This document shows positions 37,642 to 48,643 of a stretch of DNA of 64,000 nucleotides, piece by piece. The DNA is from Rhynchopus sp. YZ270_cl-10 (lineage: Eukaryota; Euglenozoa; Diplonemea; Diplonemida; Diplonemidae): contig OZ037839.1 of NCBI GenBank assembly GCA_964035575.1, forward strand, positions 620,001-684,000, in the 5' to 3' direction. Numbering within the stretch: the first letter of the stretch is position 1; each line of letters begins with the position of its first letter. Under the pieces are notes generated by a model. The model did not search any database. It was not told the origin of the DNA and saw nothing but the letters and a program-made list of their open reading frames with translations. Position numbers and translations under genes: made by a program.

Positions 37642-38815
37642 GTGGCGACCGAGACCACCCTAATGAAAAAGTCGGGTTTATAAACCAACTTTTCCATTAA
37701 CCCACCCCATAGACCACCCTAATTATTATGAAACTCTTAGTCAGTCACTGCTATAGCCATTAACCCAGGGAGCATAGCTAGTGCAAGAAATTCGACTTCG
37801 GGATCCGGAAAGTCTGTCCTCTGCTTGCGGAGGACTAGACACAAGAAAATATTGCGTTCCCCCAGAAACCAGTTTTTGTCACAGTAATTTTTGCCCAGGG
37901 CATGCTCTTGAAGCATGGCGGCTTGGTGTGAGAAGGGGCAGTGTGTTGTTTTGTTCTAGATTTCAACGGTTGTTAGAACGAGTCAAGTGGATGCTTATCT
38001 AAACACTGACTTTAGTACAGACCCGAGAGATCACACATGACTTTGAGGAAAGAACAAAGCAATGCATCTGTACCCGCACGCCAGGTTGTAGTTACTTCAG
38101 AATTTTCTTAAGTTTGCGCGAAAGAGAGCGGGGGCAACTCCTTTGTATCATAAGCCCGCTGTGCAGAACAAAGCGAGGAACCTTAAAACACTACCTGCGT
38201 GGTGGCTGAATTCACATCCCTTAGAATTACCAGAATTCAGCCTTTGTTGAAGTAACGTACATACTTGTATGTGCGTGTCACGCTTCTCCATCCTTAAATG
38301 GGTGCACTGCTTCACTGCAGCGGGTAAGCCTCTCTCGACTAGTGCAAACTTAAGAATTTTCTGCTGTAACTTACCAAAATCGATTTTCTTTCACCCCAAA
38401 CACCCGCAACACCCCACCTGCTACTTCGGTAGCCTGTGTTGTTGGGAGTTGGTTCTCATGTTGATCCCCAGTGTTTTGCACTGCTTCTTCTGAGCCCAAC
38501 GCTGTTTGGCCTGTCGACGTAATAAATACGAAGACAGGGCGGCGGTGCCAACAATTTTCCGATGATGTAACGTTTATCTGATTGATTTATCGTTTGATAT
38601 ACCTTGTGTCCTACTTCATGCCCAAGAAAGGTTATTGAACGGTACTTTCAAGCGATACTTCGTTATGTCATTGGGGGTACCTGGGTACCTGGGTACCTGG
38701 TGCCTGTATTTTGACAGGTGGTACCTGTCAAAATGACAGGTACCACCTGTCAAAAATTTTCACCTGTCATTTTACTAGTAAAATCACCTGTCATGGTCAT
38801 AACTAGTCCGTCGTG

Positions 38816-39160
38816 CAGTTGATGCCAAAAAAAAAAGTTTGTAGGTCTTCAGCAATGCGAAATTGGTAGAACCAGGAAGTGCCATCCTCCACCATCGCCC
38901 AGTTGCTGTTCGGTTCCGCACCACGCATAGCTCAGACGGGTATGTGCGACTTCGCACTCTGACCCGAACACACAAGCCGAAACCAGATCCGGACGCGTAG
39001 CGGGTAGAGAAGTTTTCCTTTGCAACTTCTCTCTGTACATATCCCCCCATCCATGTTCCTATGTATCTGCACCACCTTGCTTTTACCTATCCTTGCCCTC
39101 CAACCCCTCCAACCCGTCAAAGTTCTGTGTTGTAACACCGGAAACTAAGAGGATCAGACG
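38816..39160. other. Intergenic region
   Basis: Unique sequence with a minus-strand ORF of 88 codons lacking any domain. TAGCTCAGACGGG at about 38927 resembles a tRNA A box but no tRNA can be folded. Nothing further can be supported. Confidence 0.35.
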
Positions 39161-39430
39161 AAAGTTTTGGAATATTCAGATGGCGCGGCCGATGACACCA
39201 AAATAGCAGAAAATAGCACAAAAAATAGCACCCCCTTTCAGCCACACCATCAGATACTTCATTCTGGAATAAAGCCCACCTGCTTGACCTGAAGGCCGGC
39301 ACCCGGCGGTGACAGAAAGGCCTGCCCCGCACGTCCTCTGTGTAGGGTCCGTTGGAAGAAAAAGAATCGGCAACAGAAACAAAAGGAAAGGGGAGGAGAA
39401 GGCCATTTTTTTTTTTTTGAGAAACTGTGT
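39161..39430. repeat. 270-bp dispersed repeat, copy 1
   Basis: AGACGAAAGTTTTGGAATNTTCANATGGCGCGGCCG-type sequence through 'GGAGGAGAAGGCCATTTTT' matches 51266-51556 at high identity, the other copy having a small internal expansion of AAAAATAGCACA. No coding function is evident. Confidence 0.7.
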
Positions 39431-40116
39431 ACCCGCGCATCAAAATTATGGAAAACTTTGCACCCCAAACACCCTTAACAACGCCCGCCAAAAGGCGCCC
39501 CTTGTTGCTGGGAGTTGGTTCTCATGTTTGATACTTGCACAGCAGGCATTCCTCTGAGTCCAGCGCTGTTTGGCCTGTCTGCGGCGTTGCACCGAAGGTG
39601 TACGAAGGAAGGGTCAGGTGGTAAATTTTGCGTAGTGTCGCATTCCCTCATGTGTGGGTCACTCACACTTGCGGTCATGTGCCACTGCGTGGGTCTGGGT
39701 ACCTGGGTACCTGGATACAGGATATTTGTTGTCAAAGACATCTTCCACCATGCATTGAGGAGGGTAAGACAGTGGTCGCAGTTTGTACTTGAAAGCATTA
39801 CAACATTTAATTTCTCCACGGGGGTCATGGGACTTTCACCTGGTGAAGGGTTATACCATGACTAGCGGCAGAGGCCTTTTTGGTCGCTGTAATTCGAGAT
39901 TCTCGAGAGGGGGCACACTTTGTGTGTTACGTACCTGGTTAAGTAATGCTTTCTTGTAAATTGTTGATCACTATCTCCTCAGTGCATGAATGCCCCACGT
40001 GACTGGACTGGACACTTTGTGTTCCAGTGTCGGATTGGCTGTAGTTGCCCTTTCACGACTTTTTTCCTTGTGTACCTGTGTACCAGTGTACAGTACCCAT
40101 AATACCCAAAAAAGGA
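39431..40116. repeat. Partial copy of the TIR-element 3' region plus unique DNA
   Basis: 39460-39590 (CACCCCAAACACCC ... GGGAGTTGGTTCTCATGTTT ... GCTGTTTGGCCTGTC) is a third, diverged copy of 38395-38515 and 47265-47385. The remainder includes GGTACCTGGGTACCTGG strings like those at 38680-38700. No gene. Confidence 0.5.
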
Positions 40117-40119
40117 TAA

Positions 40120-41053
40120 GGGTGGGCGAATTGACAAAATTAATTCGGGTTACATGACGCAGAGAAAACGCTGACGCATGACGCAGAAAAAAAGTTTTCA
40201 GGGAAAAAAAAGTTTTAGGAAAAAAAGTTTTCATCAGGAAAAACTGGTTTTTGGGTGACGGGGTAGAGATTCGTGACCCAAACCACAGTTTTTTGGCATT
40301 TCCGGAATCCGTGCAGAAAGTGGTGGGGTCAATCTCGAAAATTGGACAATTTTTTGACCACGTATTTTTTTGAAAATATGAGCCCGGTCACTAATACGTG
40401 GGGCCCATTTTCGGCCAAAAAATGCTACTGAAAAATATTTTCCCCTGAAAATTTTTCAGCCCCAAAACATACCGCGGTTGGCATTTCCGGAATCTGTCCG
40501 CGCTGTGGTGGGGTCACTTTGCCGAAATGGCCAAGTTCTTGGTTTTGGTCAAAATGAGTGTAAGGTAAAGGGGACAAGGTAAATCCCACAACCCAGATTT
40601 TCTCTCCCTGATTCTGAAACATGAAAATGCCCGAAAACACCGGCATTTGCATTTTCGGAATCTGTCCGTTCTGCGGTGGGGTCAATTTGCCGAAATGGAC
40701 GAGTTCTTGGTTTTGGTCAAAACCCGTAAGTGTAAGGTAAAGGGGGGCAAGTGTTTGCCTGTAGAAACACACGGTAGCAGGGGTGTTAGGGCCCCCCATG
40801 CGTGTACATTTTGCAAAAAACGCGGGCATTTTGCATTTTGTTCGAAAACACCGGCATTTGCATTTCCTGAATCCACCCGTTCTGTGGTGGGGTCAATTTG
40901 CCGAAGCCACCAAATTTAAAAACTAGAAATCACATGTGTTTTCTAGAATTTTTTGGTTTTTTGGTGGGGGAACCAAGAGAAAACTTTTTTTTTCCAGAAT
41001 TCTGAAATCCATGACGCCAATAACCCGAATTAATTTTGTCAATTCGCCCACCC
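40120..41053. mobile_element. Non-autonomous TIR element (MITE) with perfect 33-bp TIRs
   Basis: Perfect inverted repeats 40120-40152 and 41021-41053 begin GGGTGGGCGAATTGACAAAA. TAA flanks both sides (40117-40119, 41054-41056), as at the 10.1-kb element. The interior contains four units of the GGTGGGGTCA repeat (about 40319, 40509, 40676, 40887), spaced 170-210 bp. No ORF of interest. GGG ends with a TAA duplication suggest a PIF/Harbinger-like transposase in trans. Confidence 0.8.
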
Positions 41054-41056
41054 TAA

Positions 41057-41472
41057 TAGGATAATACCCACTGGGTATTATCCAGGTTTCACAACTGGTA
41101 GACCATCTAACGCCACTCATTACGTGCAGATATACAGTGTCACGGTGGTCATTTGACAGGGGTCTTGTCATTTGACAGGGGGGTCTTGTCATTATTTAGT
41201 CTTGTCATGTAACTAGTCATGCACCTTGTCACATGAGTAGTCATAGGTGGTAACTAGGTCGTGGTGACAGGGGGGTGGGTCCCCCACCCCCAACCGCCCT
41301 GCCCCTCCGCCCCCAGGGGGGCCGCTGGGGGGTGCACTAGGGGGGTGCGTGCACCCCCTTGAAATCTCAAAAAAGTCTGACGGGGTGCGCGCGCACCCCC
41401 GCACCCCCTCCAGAAAAAACACTGATAACCAGAATTGGGGAATTCTGGTTTTCAAAACCAGAATTTGTACGG
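41057..41472. repeat. TTGTCATGTAACTAGTCAT element end and GC-rich patch
   Basis: 41059-41083 is a palindrome (GGATAATACCCA/TGGGTATTATCC with CT centre). 41105-41268 matches 55930-56048 and ends GGTGGTAACTAGGTCGTGGTGA, whose reverse complement begins TCACCACGAC, similar to the CACGAC ends of other TIR elements. 41270-41410 is C/G-rich with GGGTGCGCGCGCACCCC hairpins. No gene. Confidence 0.5.
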
Positions 41473-42508
41473 TAACTACCAGTGCTCTCAAGATCCTCCA
41501 CGTAGGGGAGGATATTTCCTCCAGGGGCTTTTTTTTTTTTTTCAGGCTTTTTTGGTGGAGGATTTCCTCCATTTTTTTTTTTTTTTTTGGCGGGCTCGGG
41601 TCAGTAATGTATATAGGGGTGGTGGTGGTGCAGTAAAGGGGAAATATGTGGGAAACCCTCTTTTTTGGTTTTTCGCGTGGTTGTGTGCAGGGTTTTATAT
41701 AGCCAGCACCCACCAAAACGGTGGTTTGTGTGAGGCAGTCATTGTTTTTGTGTGTGGAAAACTAGTGTCCTATCCAGGAATCCTGATTTCAAGATCGGGG
41801 TCAGCTTGTTTTTTTCCCCAAAAATTCAGCACTGCTGACAAAGGAAGACATTGGGAGCTGTGTATTTTTTTTGCGGAGCAAAAAAAATAAGATAAAATGG
41901 CGCCGCAGGCGAAAAAAATTCATGGTACGGTGTAAAAATCTAGCTTTTCACACCACGAGTCACTCAAAGAACCCCTTTTTGCGGAATCCCGACTCGTTTT
42001 TTCACGGGTTGCCTACGATCGTAGTACGATCTCTTACGATCGTAGCATTTTTTTGATCGCACTACGATCGTACTACGATCAAAGTACGATCGTAGTACGA
42101 TCGTACTTACGATCGTATTATGATCGTACGATCGTACTACGATCGTAACGATCGTAGTACGATCGTAATGATCGTAGTACGATCGTAGTACGATCGTACG
42201 ATCTTCCTTCTAAGGTGCTCGCTCTCCATACCTAGACCCTCGAATTTTTTTTTTTGCCCCTATATTGGGCTAATTTCGACGATTTGAGGCCATTAAAAGC
42301 AAAATTTGGCACTTTTGAGCAGCTAGGGGGGTCTAAAACGCGGTTCCGCGAACCCAAAATTTCGTGATTTTTACCAAAAACAAGTCGATTTTTGAAAAAA
42401 TCTCAGTGTTTCCCACGGTGAGATTTTGGGGTGAGAAATCTCACAAAAAAAAAAAAAAAAAAAAAAGTGAGGTGAGAAATCTCACCTGCAGGAAAAAATA
42501 ACTATTTA

Positions 42509-42670
42509 TTCACCTCCTTTTAGCGGGGTTTTATTTTGCGATAACTTCACGCATTTTTTTCCCAGGCGAGGGCTACTTAATTTGCCGAGCGAAGCGAGGC
42601 AAATTGAGTGCACGAGCCTGGGAAAAAAATAAGTGAAGTATCGCAAAATAATCCGCTAAAAGGAGGTGAA
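42509..42670. repeat. 162-bp foldback with 60-bp arms
   Basis: Arms start TTCACCTCCTTTTAGCGG and run to TTTTTTCCCAGGC. They are imperfect inverted copies around a smaller hairpin AATTTGCC/GGCAAATT. A foldback element or long-hairpin RNA template. Confidence 0.7.
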
Positions 42671-42688
42671 TACGTAATTTTATTTCAC

Positions 42689-43845
42689 GGGAAATAAAGT
42701 ATACGAAAGGATTTGGCACTTTTAGCGTGACTTATTTATTGTGCAATAACTAACGAGTATGTGTCCTCACAGGAAGCTCTCAGGGAAAAAAAAAAAAAAG
42801 AGCGTGAAAAAAAAAAAAAAAAAGCTCTCATTACCAGGGAAGTTCCTAAGTGGGACCGAGAACATGAAATTCTGGATTTTAGTTTTTTTTTTCCTTTTTT
42901 TTTTTCCTTTTTTCCTTGGGGGGCTTTCTTGTGGTTTCTGGTGGGTTTCACTGTAGGTGACACACCACCAGTGTGGTGAAATGGTCGAAACTCTCAAAAG
43001 CAAGAGTTTTCAGGGGGCAAGAAAAAAAAAATTGACACCAAAATCCTGCACCATCCAGGGCTGTATCCCCAAAATTTTTTGCCTGCGGCGCCATTTATAT
43101 TATTTTTTGCTCCGCAAAAAGAGAAGTGCAAACGCCTCACCATTCATCGGCGGAAGCACTGGTTCCACGGGTTATCGAACCCCAGAGAGCACTTCATTGG
43201 CATGCACACGGTTACCACGAGGGAGCGTATGCCGGTACAAAATCACTGCCCCATCCAAATAATATTCCCAACGTCTTTGGGGATCCCCTTGCATTTTGCA
43301 GCCAAAATGCAACTAGACCAAAGCTGCAAAAAGTTCCGCGCGCGTGTAGCGCGCCCGGGGTTGGGACTCCTTTTTGAATTTCGAGGGGCGGTTAAAGTGG
43401 GCCCAGAATCACAGTTCTGACACTCATTTAGCATTGTGAGCAACGCACTAGTGGTCGTAACCAAAATTTGTATCAATCAAGAATTTGTCCATTTTCTCGA
43501 AATGACCCCACTACAGTGAGGGTAGAGCTCGGAAAGCCCGAAAAAGGGCAAAAAACCCCACCCAAAAAAAGGAAAAAAACGGGAACATAAATCCAGAATT
43601 TTGCTGTTTTTTCCGAGAACAAGGGGCAACCCTGCTCATTACCCTCCCGCCAGCGCTACCGGGTCCCGCGGACCCCTAGATAGGCCCGCTGAGGGGCTGG
43701 CGGGATTGAGGAGGCTGGAGGGAGGCTAAAAAAGGCTGGACGGTCCCTCCAGCCCTACCACCTACATGTACCAAAATTTAGCGTGAAATTATCATTAAAT
43801 AAAATCCCGCTAAAAGTGCCAAATCCTTCGTATACTTTATTTCCC
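42689..43845. mobile_element. 1.16-kb TIR element nested in the inner element
   Basis: Inverted repeats of 38-39 bp beginning GGGAAATAAAGTATACGAAA (42689-42727 and 43808-43845, one A indel). The interior holds A/T tracts, a SINE-like repeat at 43.12-43.25 kb and a GC hairpin at 43338-43354. No transposase. Confidence 0.6.
43118..43245 (-). repeat. SINE-like repeat, best full copy
   Basis: On the minus strand: CCCTCGTGGTAACCGTGTGC, then GCCAATGAAGTGCTCTCTGG, then GGGGTTCGATAACCCG (a tRNA T-arm or B-box-like string), CCAGTGCTTCC and GGTGAGGCGTTTGCAC. Related copies: 51955-52133, 56318-56456 and 57540-57665, with fragments at 3.0 and 55.2 kb. A clear A box is not found. Confidence 0.45.
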
Positions 43846-43849
43846 AGGG

Positions 43850-45360
43850 GAATAAAAAAAAAAAAAATCATGGTTGAACCACGGGAGTACCATGGGGAAC
43901 TGGGTTGCTGACCGCACCATCCAGGCTGTACCTCAATTTTTTTTTGCCTGCAGCGCCATTTTCCCTTTTTTGCTCCGCAAAAAAGGGTTAGGACCATAAT
44001 AGGTGTGTGACTATGTGCTGTAAAAAAGATAGAATTTTACACTGTACCCTAATTTTTTTTCGCCTGCGGCGCCATTTGTTTGATTTTTTTTTTGCTCCGC
44101 AAAAATCCCTATGTTCCCAATGTCCCTGGTCAGCAGTGCTGAGAAATTTTGGGCACAAAAACAACGTCCTGGGCTGGACGTTAAATTGCATCCGGGGGCC
44201 CTTTTGTGGCACTCCTCCTGAAACTCTATGAAGGTCTGACCTGAGGGTAAAAGGTGCTGGGTATGCTACCCTGGGTGCTGAAGGCAGGCACACAACATGT
44301 GTGGAGGGACCTGCAGAGCCCTAGCCAGTGAAGCCAAGGAGGCCCCCCTAGGAAACTAGGGAACGGATTGGAAGAGACCTCGCCGGTAGCCGGGAACCCT
44401 CCCTGGGCTAGTACAATGATGAAACTTCAATCTAAAGTCCACACCCATGTGGCGGCCGCTTTGGCATGCGTCTGTAAGGACAGCCTTGACTGATACTTTC
44501 TGTATTAGCACACGATTGCCTCCCTGAAGGCTACGTAGCTACCTGAGTACAAAAAAAAAAAAACAAGCTGACCCCCCAATCTTCCAACGACAGTGACATT
44601 TATGTCAACAATTTTTAGAAATGTTGCGTACCGTGGCTTCGCTTGGGTGTCATGCCTGCCATGACTGCCGTTTATTTTGTAAATGTACTGGTGCAAATAT
44701 CAATGAAGTGCCGAACTCCGAGAAATTCTCACATTCCGCCGGAGGCCCCCAACTTGAGCTAAGGTGGGGACCCGGGCGCGCGAAGCGCGCCCGGGCTCGC
44801 CACACCTATACAAAAACCCGCAAAACCGCAAAATCTCACCTATTTTCAGAGTTAGGTGAGATGCTGGGAAACACTGAAAAATCTCAAAAAAAAAAATCCC
44901 AATTTTTTTTTCACAAGTGTTTTTGAGGCCTGCTCACTACACCCTAGGTACCCTTCTGGGACCAAAAAGTCAAAAAAAGCAAGAATTGGGCTGTTTTGAG
45001 CATCTAGAGTTAATTCCCCAGTCATTTTCTGTACCACCAGTGCATTTTGTATGGGCCAGCGCCTTGTCAAAAAATCAAAAAATCTCAAAAAAAAAATTTT
45101 TTTTTTCGGGAAAATTTCGACCCCTGAGTTGGGTTTTTGGGCACCAAAAAGTGCAAAAAAAACGCAAAAATCGGGTGTTTTGACGATCTGGGGGTAAACT
45201 ACATGCACTACTACAGGGGCCCACAATATCGACTTTTCCTTAGCAAATTCCTTGGAGTATTGCATGCCTTGAAGTGTTGCATTTTGTCCTCACTGAGTGT
45301 GCACTCAGAAAACACTCATCAATAAAACGACCTTTCTGTTCGGTAAAAAATAGTTATTTT
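43850..45360. repeat. Mixed dispersed repeats within the inner element
   Basis: Contains two CGCCTGCGGCGCC-type units (43945-44160), a 340-bp stretch of unknown origin with GC-rich structure (44230-44560), TGTTGCGTACCGTGGCTTCGC (44623, also at 50229 and 50352), the hairpin CCCGGGCGCGC/GCGCGCCCGGG (44771-44795) and an inverted copy of the GTGAGATTT region at 44835-44890 (compare 42400-42485). No gene is supported. Confidence 0.5.
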
Positions 45361-45362
45361 CT

Positions 45363-46527
45363 ATTGTAGTAGTGGGTTTGTCGTGCAGTGATGTTCTTTG
45401 TACCTGGAGAGTGGGCCGAGTGCAAGGTATGTTTTTAACCCCCCGGTTTTCTCCCTTTTCGACATGTCCGCTATTTTTTAGCTATTTTTTTTTTTTTTTT
45501 GAAAACTTGGTTGTATTAGTGTAGCCACCCTAGAGTGTGCTCCACTATACTAAACATTTTTATGTCACCGCAGACGAGCGCGATGATCTCTCTTGTGTGG
45601 CAGATGTCACACTGATGTCGCTGATACTACTACCCACCGGGCCATCATCAGATGGGGGTGGCGGGGCGGAGGGGGGGCATTGACGACGGATTTCTTCCGT
45701 TTTTTGGCAGTTTTGTCGCATGCTCTGGGGGAAGACGAGCGTTTTCTTTTTGAAGAACGTGTTGATGGATTCTGTTTACGGGAGGGGGGAGAAACAGAAC
45801 GCTTTAGTTTTAAAATACGGTTGGGCTCAGGGTCACCCTCAGCAGGCGGCACGTCATTCGCGGCAGGCCGATCTCCCGCTGCGAGGACGTCGTCGATCAT
45901 GTCACCCTCCGATGTGCCAGCAGAGGAGGTTGGAGGTGAAGACCACCTAGATGCTCTAGCTGATATGCTAGGGCCATAGGCATCGAGTGGTGCAGTTCCC
46001 CATGCCGCGTCAGCGAGCCATCGGACGGACCTTGACAGCTGTGACCTGATAACAGCGATGCTATCGACACCTAGACGGGCACGTTTTTGTTGTGTCGACA
46101 ATCACCTGCTAGTGCAGGATCTGTACTCAATGTCGCCCGAAGGCTATTGTACTTAAAAGATATAGACGGAGGTCGTCCTCAACTCTGGAAAGTCGCTTTT
46201 ATTTATTGTTTATGCATTCTAGTGCTGTAATATACACAAAAGTTGCATCATCAAAGTTTGGGGGATAGGGTGGGTTAAAGGGGTCACGTGAGAAAATAAA
46301 GTAGTTGGTTAGAAATTCAGTACATCTTTCATGTTTTTTTTTTTTTTTTGTCAACAAAAATGTCACTTTTACGTGGGGTACTGGGCGGCTTCTTGTTTGT
46401 TTGTTTTTTTGTTGTAGTCTCTACTTTTACATTCAATTTCTCTTAACAGGTACCCGAACAGACGACCCTTCATCGTGACAGCGAAGCAGTGCCGACGGAA
46501 GAGCTGGTGCAATTATTTCAAAACCAG
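45363..46527 (+). CDS. Second copy of the two element exons, with an enlarged intron
   Basis: Exon end VPGEWAECK at 45426 is followed by GTATGT. The intron (45427-46449, 1,023 bp) ends CTTAACAG, and the next exon (46450-46527) encodes VPEQTTLHRDSEAVPTEELV. Exon 2 differs from the 37.6-kb copy at five of 78 bases. The intron is longer because it holds an insertion of roughly 900 bp (about 45470-46380). Confidence 0.4.
45607..46101 (-). CDS. 164-codon ORF, basic, unknown (low confidence)
   Basis: Lies in the insertion within the intron of the inner element. The protein has a helical start (VIRSQLSRSVRWLADAAWG) and a Lys/Arg/Ser-rich second half (KRKRSSSPRACDKTAKKRKK) resembling nuclear-localisation signals. 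Its 5' flank (TTGTTGTGTCGACAATC) recurs at 51553. It may be a relic of a mobile element gene. Confidence 0.3.
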   Translation of the reverse strand: MSTQQKRARLGVDSIAVIRSQLSRSVRWLADAAWGTAPLDAYGPSISARASRWSSPPTSSAGTSEGDMIDDVLAAGDRPAANDVPPAEGDPEPNRILKLKRSVSPPSRKQNPSTRSSKRKRSSSPRACDKTAKKRKKSVVNAPPPPRHPHLMMARWVVVSATSV

Positions 46528-48498
46528 GTGGCGATCGTAAAAGTAGGGTTTATATACCAACTTTTCCATTAACCCACCCCATAGACCACCCTAATTATTA
46601 TGAAACTCTTAGTCAGTCACTGCTATAGCCATTTAACCCAGGGAGCATAGCTAGTGCAAGAAATTCGACTTCGGGATCCGGAAAGTCTGTCCTCTGCTTG
46701 CGGAGGACTAGACACAAGAAAATATTGCGTTCCCCCAGAATACTAATTTTTGTCACAGTAATTTTTGCCCAGGGCATGCTCTTGAAGCATGGCGGCTTGG
46801 TGTGAGAAGGGGCAGTGTGTTGTTTTGTTCTAGATTTCAACGGTTGTTAGAACGAGTCAAGTGGATGCTTATCTAAACACTGACTTTAGTACAGACCCGA
46901 GAGATCACACATGACTTTGAGGAAAGAACAAAGCAATGCATCTGTACCCGCACGCCAGGTTGTAGTTACTTCAGAATTTTCTTGAGTTTGCATGAACGAG
47001 GAGGGGATGATTCATTCTTCGGGAACGCCTAGTATACCATGGAATGATCATCTCAAAAAAACATGTGGGGGCTGAATTCATATCCCTTAGAATTGCGAAT
47101 TCAGCCTTTGCAGAAGGTACGTCTTACTTGTACTTGTACTTGTATGCCGTGTCACCCTTCTCAACCTTACCGGTTCACAGCTCGCAAGAGCAGGGTAACC
47201 CTTCTCGCTATTGCAAACTTAAGAATTTTCTGCTGTAACTTACCAAAATCGATTTTCTTTCACCCCAAACACCCCACCTGCTACTTCGGTAGCCTGTGTT
47301 GTTGGGAGTTGGTTCTCATGTTGATCCCCAGTGACTGTCTAGCACTGCTTCTTCTGAGCCCAACGTTGTTTGGCCTGTCGACGTAATAAATACGAAGACA
47401 GGGCGGCGGTGCCAACAATTTTCCAATGATGTAACGTTTTATCTGATTGATTATCGTTTGATATACCTTGTGTGTGCTTCATGCACACCATGCAAGGAAT
47501 ATCGAACGGTATTTCAAGCGATATTCGTTATTTCGTTTGGCAAACGTACTACGATCGTACTACGATCGTTTACGATCGTAGTACGATCGTAGTTGATCGT
47601 AGTACGATATTTTACGATCGTTACGATCGTTTTTTGGTACGATCGTAAACGATCGTACTACGATCGTAGGCAACCCGTGTTTTTTAGGATTCTTGACGAC
47701 CGTGCTCTTCATGGTGGGGTCGCGTTGCTCTGGAGTCCCTTCGGGACCCCTCTTAGAGCCCTGTAAGGCAAGGTAAAAATTGCAAAAAATCCCGAAATTC
47801 TATAGTTTTTTTTTTTTTTTCCCGGTTTTTTGTGGGATTTGGTCCCACATACAGATACCTATATACATCACTGGCTCGGGTGGAGGATTATCCTCCTAGG
47901 GGTTTTATAGTGGGCGGTCACTTTGTCTCCCCCCGAGGGAGCCAATATTTTCCCGAGCCTGTATGCACCGTCCAGGGCTGCACCTTAAAAAAAATTTGCC
48001 TGCGGCGCCATTTTCATTTTTTGCTACTCAAAAAAAGGGTTCGTTGAGTGATTCTGTGGTGTAAAAGGAAGCATTTTTACACCGTACCCTAATTTTTTTT
48101 CGCCTGCGGCGCCATTTATATTATTTTTTTGCTCCGCAAAAAAATAGAGTTGGCAATGTCTTTGGATGCCCTTGAATTTTTGCAGCCGAAGAATGCAACT
48201 TGACCCCAAAGCTGCAAAAATTTTGCCATTTTGAGACGCATTGGAGTTAGACGTATTGGTTTTGTATGGTTCGTGGAGCGTACGGTGCAAGAGAAAAGAT
48301 TAAATTTCCGTTTTTTATTATCTCGCAAAATTGACCCGCCTCTCCGCTCTGTGGCTGTCAGGGAGGCGCGCGCGAAGCGCGCGACGACCGCTTGTTGCGG
48401 GGGGAAATTTTTTTTTTTTGGGGTGTTTTTTTGCAAAAATGAAATCCTCCTCATTTCGAAAATTCTGCTTTTTTCGTGGAGGATCTTGAGAGCCCTGG

Positions 48499-48643
48499 TA
48501 ACTATCCTGTTTTTTTTTTTGAGCGTTCTTTTCCCCACAAAAAAAGATGCCTCTTCTGTCTGTGTGCAAACACTACTCGACCCGCCCAAACACACAGAAT
48601 AATCCTAACACCCCAATTCCCACTCCCGCTTTCTTTACTGCCC
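48499..48643. other. Junction between repeats and the member G 3' flank
   Basis: From about 48583 (CCCGCCCAAACACACA) to 48643 the sequence matches the 3' flanks of D, E and F; left of that it is repeat DNA. Confidence 0.6.

Larger units (their letters stand above)
35787..38815. mobile_element. TIR element with TGACAGGTG subterminal arrays
   Basis: Ends are inverted copies of CACGACGGACTAGTTATG(G/A)C CATGACAGGTGAT; both ends are packed with direct and inverted copies of TGACAGGTG and ACTAGTTA (35805-35955 and 38705-38805). CA flanks each end, a possible 2-bp duplication. Internal left (35985-36160) and right (37560-38650) parts are clearly homologous to 42235-42400 and 46440-47510 inside the other element, whose subterminal arrays are different. 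No known transposase is seen; a short intron-containing gene fragment is present. Probably a novel or highly diverged DNA-transposon family. Confidence 0.65.
42003..47679. mobile_element. Inner TIR element with TACGATCGTA subterminal arrays
   Basis: Inverted ends CACGGGTTGCCTACGATCGT (42003 on, and the reverse complement ending at 47679) are followed inward by dense arrays of TACGATCGTAG (42014-42212 and 47545-47670). TTTTTT flanks both sides as a probable duplication. Interior left (42235-42400) and right (46440-47510) parts are homologous to the 35787-38815 element. It is enlarged by later insertions (42509-43850 and the block at about 45470-46380 inside an intron). No known transposase is detected. 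Confidence 0.65.
41479..48498. mobile_element. Outer TIR element of a nested set, 6-bp TSD
   Basis: Ends are CCAGTGCTCTCAAGATCCTC at 41479 and its inverted partner (CCAGGGCTCTCAAGATCCTC, reverse complement of 48479-48498), 24 bp with one mismatch. TAACTA flanks both sides (41473-41478 and 48499-48504), a 6-bp target-site duplication. Without the inner element at 42003-47679 it would be about 1.34 kb. It contains two copies of the CGCCTGCGGCGCC repeat in opposite orientation. No transposase is recognised. Confidence 0.65.

Noticed and set aside
38920-38990. tRNA-like A box TAGCTCAGACGGG
   Set aside because: No matching B box or cloverleaf could be drawn within a suitable distance.
41990-42215. 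TACGATCGTA arrays as a centromeric or telomeric satellite
   Set aside because: The same arrays occur in inverted orientation at 47.55-47.67 kb next to matching CACGGGTTGCC ends, which fits subterminal repeats of one element better.
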